The position numbers and the translations under genes are program-made. Of a stretch of DNA of 64,000 nt, positions 61,714 to 64,000 are shown piece by piece. The stretch's first letter is position 1; the number at the start of each line of letters is the position of its first letter. Under the pieces are notes generated by a model. It ran no database searches. It saw only the letters and a list, made by a program, of their open reading frames with translations, and was not told where the DNA came from. This DNA comes from Actinomycetes bacterium (GTDB lineage Bacteria > Actinomycetota > Acidimicrobiia > Acidimicrobiales > Ilumatobacteraceae), in assembly GCA_025358125.1 (NCBI GenBank), contig JANYKS010000097.1, forward strand, positions 1 to 64,000. The letters are read 5' to 3'.

Positions 61714-64000
61714 GTGCGCGCCGACCGGGCCGAACTGATCGCCCACTACAACTTCCCGCTCGACCGTTTCCAGGTCCAGGCGATGGACGCCCTCGACGAC
61801 GGCCAGTCCGTGCTCGTTGCTGCTCCCACCGGGTCCGGCAAGACCGTCGTCGCCGAGTACGGGATCGAGGCTGCCCTGCGCTCCGGCCGGCGGGCATTCT
61901 ACACAGCCCCGATCAAGGCCCTGTCGAACCAGAAGTTCCGCGACCTTGTCGGGCGTTACGGCCCCGAAAGAGTCGGTCTGCTCACCGGCGACAACGCGAT
62001 CAACGGTGACGCCCCGGTCGTCGTGATGACGACCGAAGTGCTGCGCAACATGATCTATGCCAAGTCGAGCGCGCTGGACGACCTCGACCTCGTTGTGCTC
62101 GACGAGGTCCACTTCCTGCAGGACACCTACCGCGGGCCGGTGTGGGAAGAGGTGATCATCCACCTCCCCGACTACGTACAGCTCGTCTGCCTGTCGGCGA
62201 CGGTGAGCAACGCGAACGAACTGACCGAATGGATCACCACGGTGCGCGGGCCGACAACGGCCGTGCTCGAGGACAAACGACCGGTGCGGCTCGAGAACCT
62301 GTTCATGGTCGGCGACAAGACGGCGGAGCACCTCCACATGTTGCCGACGATCGTCAATGACCGGCCAAACCCGGTGGCGATGCGACTGACCGACGAGGGC
62401 GCCCAGCAGTGGCGTACCGGTCGCGGCGCCAGGAGCGTGCATGCCAGGCGCAAGCTCTACGCGCCGAGCCGGCTGGAGGTCGTCGAGCGGCTCGACAACG
62501 AGAACATGCTCCCTGCGATCTACTTCATCTTCAGCCGAAATCAGTGCGACGTGGCCGCCAAGAACTGCTTGGCCGCCGGGCTGGTGCTGACCAACGGCGA
62601 ACAACGTGAGCGCATTCGCGAAATCGTCGACGCCCGCCTCGCCGGGATCGAGCCGGCAGACCTCGCGGTGCTCGGCTACGGCCAGTTCCTCGCCCAGCTC
62701 GAGGCCGGCATCGCAGCCCACCATGCCGGGATGGTGCCCCCGTTCAAAGAGGTGGTCGAGGCCTGCTTCACAGAGGGGTTGGTCAGGATCGTCTTTGCGA
62801 CCGAGACGCTTGCCGTCGGCATCAACATGCCGGCACGCACCGTGGTGATCGACAAGCTGACCAAATTCACCGGCGAGCACCACGCGATGCTCACCCCCGG
62901 CGAGTACACCCAGCTCACCGGGCGCGCCGGACGACGCGGCATCGACGAACTCGGGCAGGCAATCGTGCTGTGGAATCCGTTCACCACGTTCGATCAGGTG
63001 GCAGCGCTCGCGACGAGCCGGTCGTTCCACCTCAACTCGGCGTTCCGCCCGACGTACAACATGGCCGCAAATCTTGTGCGCACCTACAGCAGCGAGCAGG
63101 CGCATCATCTCCTGAACCTGTCATTCGCCCAGTATCAGGCCGACGGCGATGTCGTCAGGATGGAAAGCCGCCTCGGTCGCCGCCAGGCGCAGTTGCTCGA
63201 GCTGACAGAGCAAGCGGCGAGCCCGTACGGCGACCTCGACGATTACCGCCGGCGGCTCCGCAACGCCGAGCGGGCCGAGATCCATCAGACCGGACGGGAC
63301 GACCCGGTCGATCTTGCGATCATGAAGCTCCGCCCCGGCGATGTCTTGTACGTACGCAAGGGGAAGTACTCCGGCCGCGCCGCCGTGATTGCGACCGCGA
63401 AACGCAAGGGCGGAATGCGCGTCACGACGGTCACGACGCGGCGCGACATGCTGATGCTCTCTGCACCGGATTTCGACGAGCCACCGAAGTCGCTCGGGCG
63501 GGTCGAGCTGCCGGCCGTGTTCGCCCCCAACCGCACCGACTATCAGCGCGAGGTAGCGCAGCGATTGGAAAGGGTACGCCTGTTGCCTCAGGAACCGCGC
63601 GAGCAAGTGGCAACGACGGCGGCCGAGGGGTATCACCCCGTCGAGGATGACCCCGACCTCAAGCACCGGCTCAAGGCAGCGGCGCAGGCTGACCGGATTG
63701 GGCGCGAGGTCGAAGAGATTCGCAGCCGCGTCAAGGGTCGGAGCCAGTCGATCGCACGCGACTTCGACAGGGTGCTCGGAATTCTCGAGGCATGGGGTTA
63801 CGTCGACCGATGGAAGCTGACCGAGGCCGGCGAGATGTTGGCTCGCACGTTCCACGAGTGCGACCTGCTCATCGTCGAGGCGGTCCGTCAGGGATTGCTC
63901 GACGATCTCGATCCGCCCACGTTGGCCGGCCTCGCGTCGGTGTTCGTGTACGAGCACCGCAGCCCCGACGCCCCGCCGCTCGCCTGGTTCCCGAACGGAG
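61714..64000 (+). CDS. helY: Ski2-like DEAD/DEAH-box RNA helicase HelY, partial
   Basis: This superfamily 2 helicase is related to Mtr4/Ski2 and mycobacterial HelY; its 3' end lies beyond the window. The open frame from GTG 61714 gives 762 residues. Seen are motif I APTGSGKTVV, motif Ia APIKALSNQKF, motif II DEVHF, motif III LSATVSN, motif IV FIFSRN, motif V FATETLAVGINMPARTVV and motif VI QLTGRAGRRG. An arch/exosome-type domain follows. CACACT ends 6 bases before the GTG. HelY next to tatC matches mycobacterial synteny. Confidence 0.93.
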   Translation, partial: MRADRAELIAHYNFPLDRFQVQAMDALDDGQSVLVAAPTGSGKTVVAEYGIEAALRSGRRAFYTAPIKALSNQKFRDLVGRYGPERVGLLTGDNAINGDAPVVVMTTEVLRNMIYAKSSALDDLDLVVLDEVHFLQDTYRGPVWEEVIIHLPDYVQLVCLSATVSNANELTEWITTVRGPTTAVLEDKRPVRLENLFMVGDKTAEHLHMLPTIVNDRPNPVAMRLTDEGAQQWRTGRGARSVHARRKLYAPSRLEVVERLDNENMLPAIYFIFSRNQCDVAAKNCLAAGLVLTNGEQRERIREIVDARLAGIEPADLAVLGYGQFLAQLEAGIAAHHAGMVPPFKEVVEACFTEGLVRIVFATETLAVGINMPARTVVIDKLTKFTGEHHAMLTPGEYTQLTGRAGRRGIDELGQAIVLWNPFTTFDQVAALATSRSFHLNSAFRPTYNMAANLVRTYSSEQAHHLLNLSFAQYQADGDVVRMESRLGRRQAQLLELTEQAASPYGDLDDYRRRLRNAERAEIHQTGRDDPVDLAIMKLRPGDVLYVRKGKYSGRAAVIATAKRKGGMRVTTVTTRRDMLMLSAPDFDEPPKSLGRVELPAVFAPNRTDYQREVAQRLERVRLLPQEPREQVATTAAEGYHPVEDDPDLKHRLKAAAQADRIGREVEEIRSRVKGRSQSIARDFDRVLGILEAWGYVDRWKLTEAGEMLARTFHECDLLIVEAVRQGLLDDLDPPTLAGLASVFVYEHRSPDAPPLAWFPNG

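Noticed and set aside
61561-63108. 515-codon reverse frame opposite tatC/helY
   Set aside because: helY on the forward strand carries every helicase motif; the reverse frame has none.

Overview
The window is GC-rich, densely coded chromosomal DNA from an actinobacterium. It carries a complete Pup-proteasome locus (mpa/arc, dop, pup, prcB, prcA, pafA). It keeps the widespread gene order ruvCAB / queA-tgt / yajC-secD-secF / apt-rel / hisS-aspS / rarA, and the actinobacterial order trmI-mpa-dop-pup-prcBA ... pafA ... tatA/B-tatC-helY. Together with a Thermus-type TtuB/TtuA pair, HspR and LexA operators of the actinobacterial type and pervasive leaderless promoters, this suggests a deep-branching lineage such as Acidimicrobiia. 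That placement is inference; no rRNA gene is present.

Layout. 1-545: decayed IS1182-type transposase. 816-2981: ruvC-ruvA-ruvB behind a perfect LexA box. 3059-3775: dienelactone hydrolase, reverse strand. 3951-9456: queA-tgt, then yajC-secD-secF. 9518-15432: apt-rel and hisS-aspS. 15491-18586: orphan ectoine synthase (reverse), Nudix hydrolase, rarA and two small proteins. 18583-25214: glcD-glcE, a phosphotransferase-like gene, two polytopic membrane proteins and an ABC-ATPase stub. 25246-28963: ALDH, Nei, glcF and a small ORF. 28946-37950: a reverse-strand block of MOSC, LOG, lon, tal, tkt, a small unknown and nagA. 37970: a TetR regulator divergent from nagA. 38617-40752: acyltransferase-SGNH protein. 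40819-44968: hydrolase stub, thioesterase, ADP-forming acyl-CoA synthetase and dacB. 45015-46601: a LonN-domain protein and three small proteins. 46598-48626: ttuB-ttuA-trmI, a tRNA T-loop modification operon. 48580-49868: esterase lipoprotein and ferredoxin (reverse). 50034-58742: the Pup-proteasome locus with pxpABC (5-oxoprolinase) between prcA and pafA. 58800-64000: lepB, GDPD, tatB, tatC and the start of helY.

The most consistent window-wide signal is a TANNNT hexamer ending about 5-9 nt before the start codon of nearly every gene that begins a transcription unit, usually with no Shine-Dalgarno. This is the signature of leaderless mRNAs. It was used here to choose many starts. It exposes a probable AUC start codon (acyltransferase, 40752) and a symmetric bidirectional promoter (nagA/tetR). 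Other notable points are an HspR (HAIR) operator upstream of lon, a 12-bp ATG-containing tandem repeat at the start of ttuB, a ubiquitin-like TtuB that ends in Gly-Gly plus two extra residues, a Pup that already ends in Gly-Gly-Glu, and a 36-bp dyad upstream of the dienelactone hydrolase. No tRNA, rRNA, CRISPR array or intact mobile element was seen.
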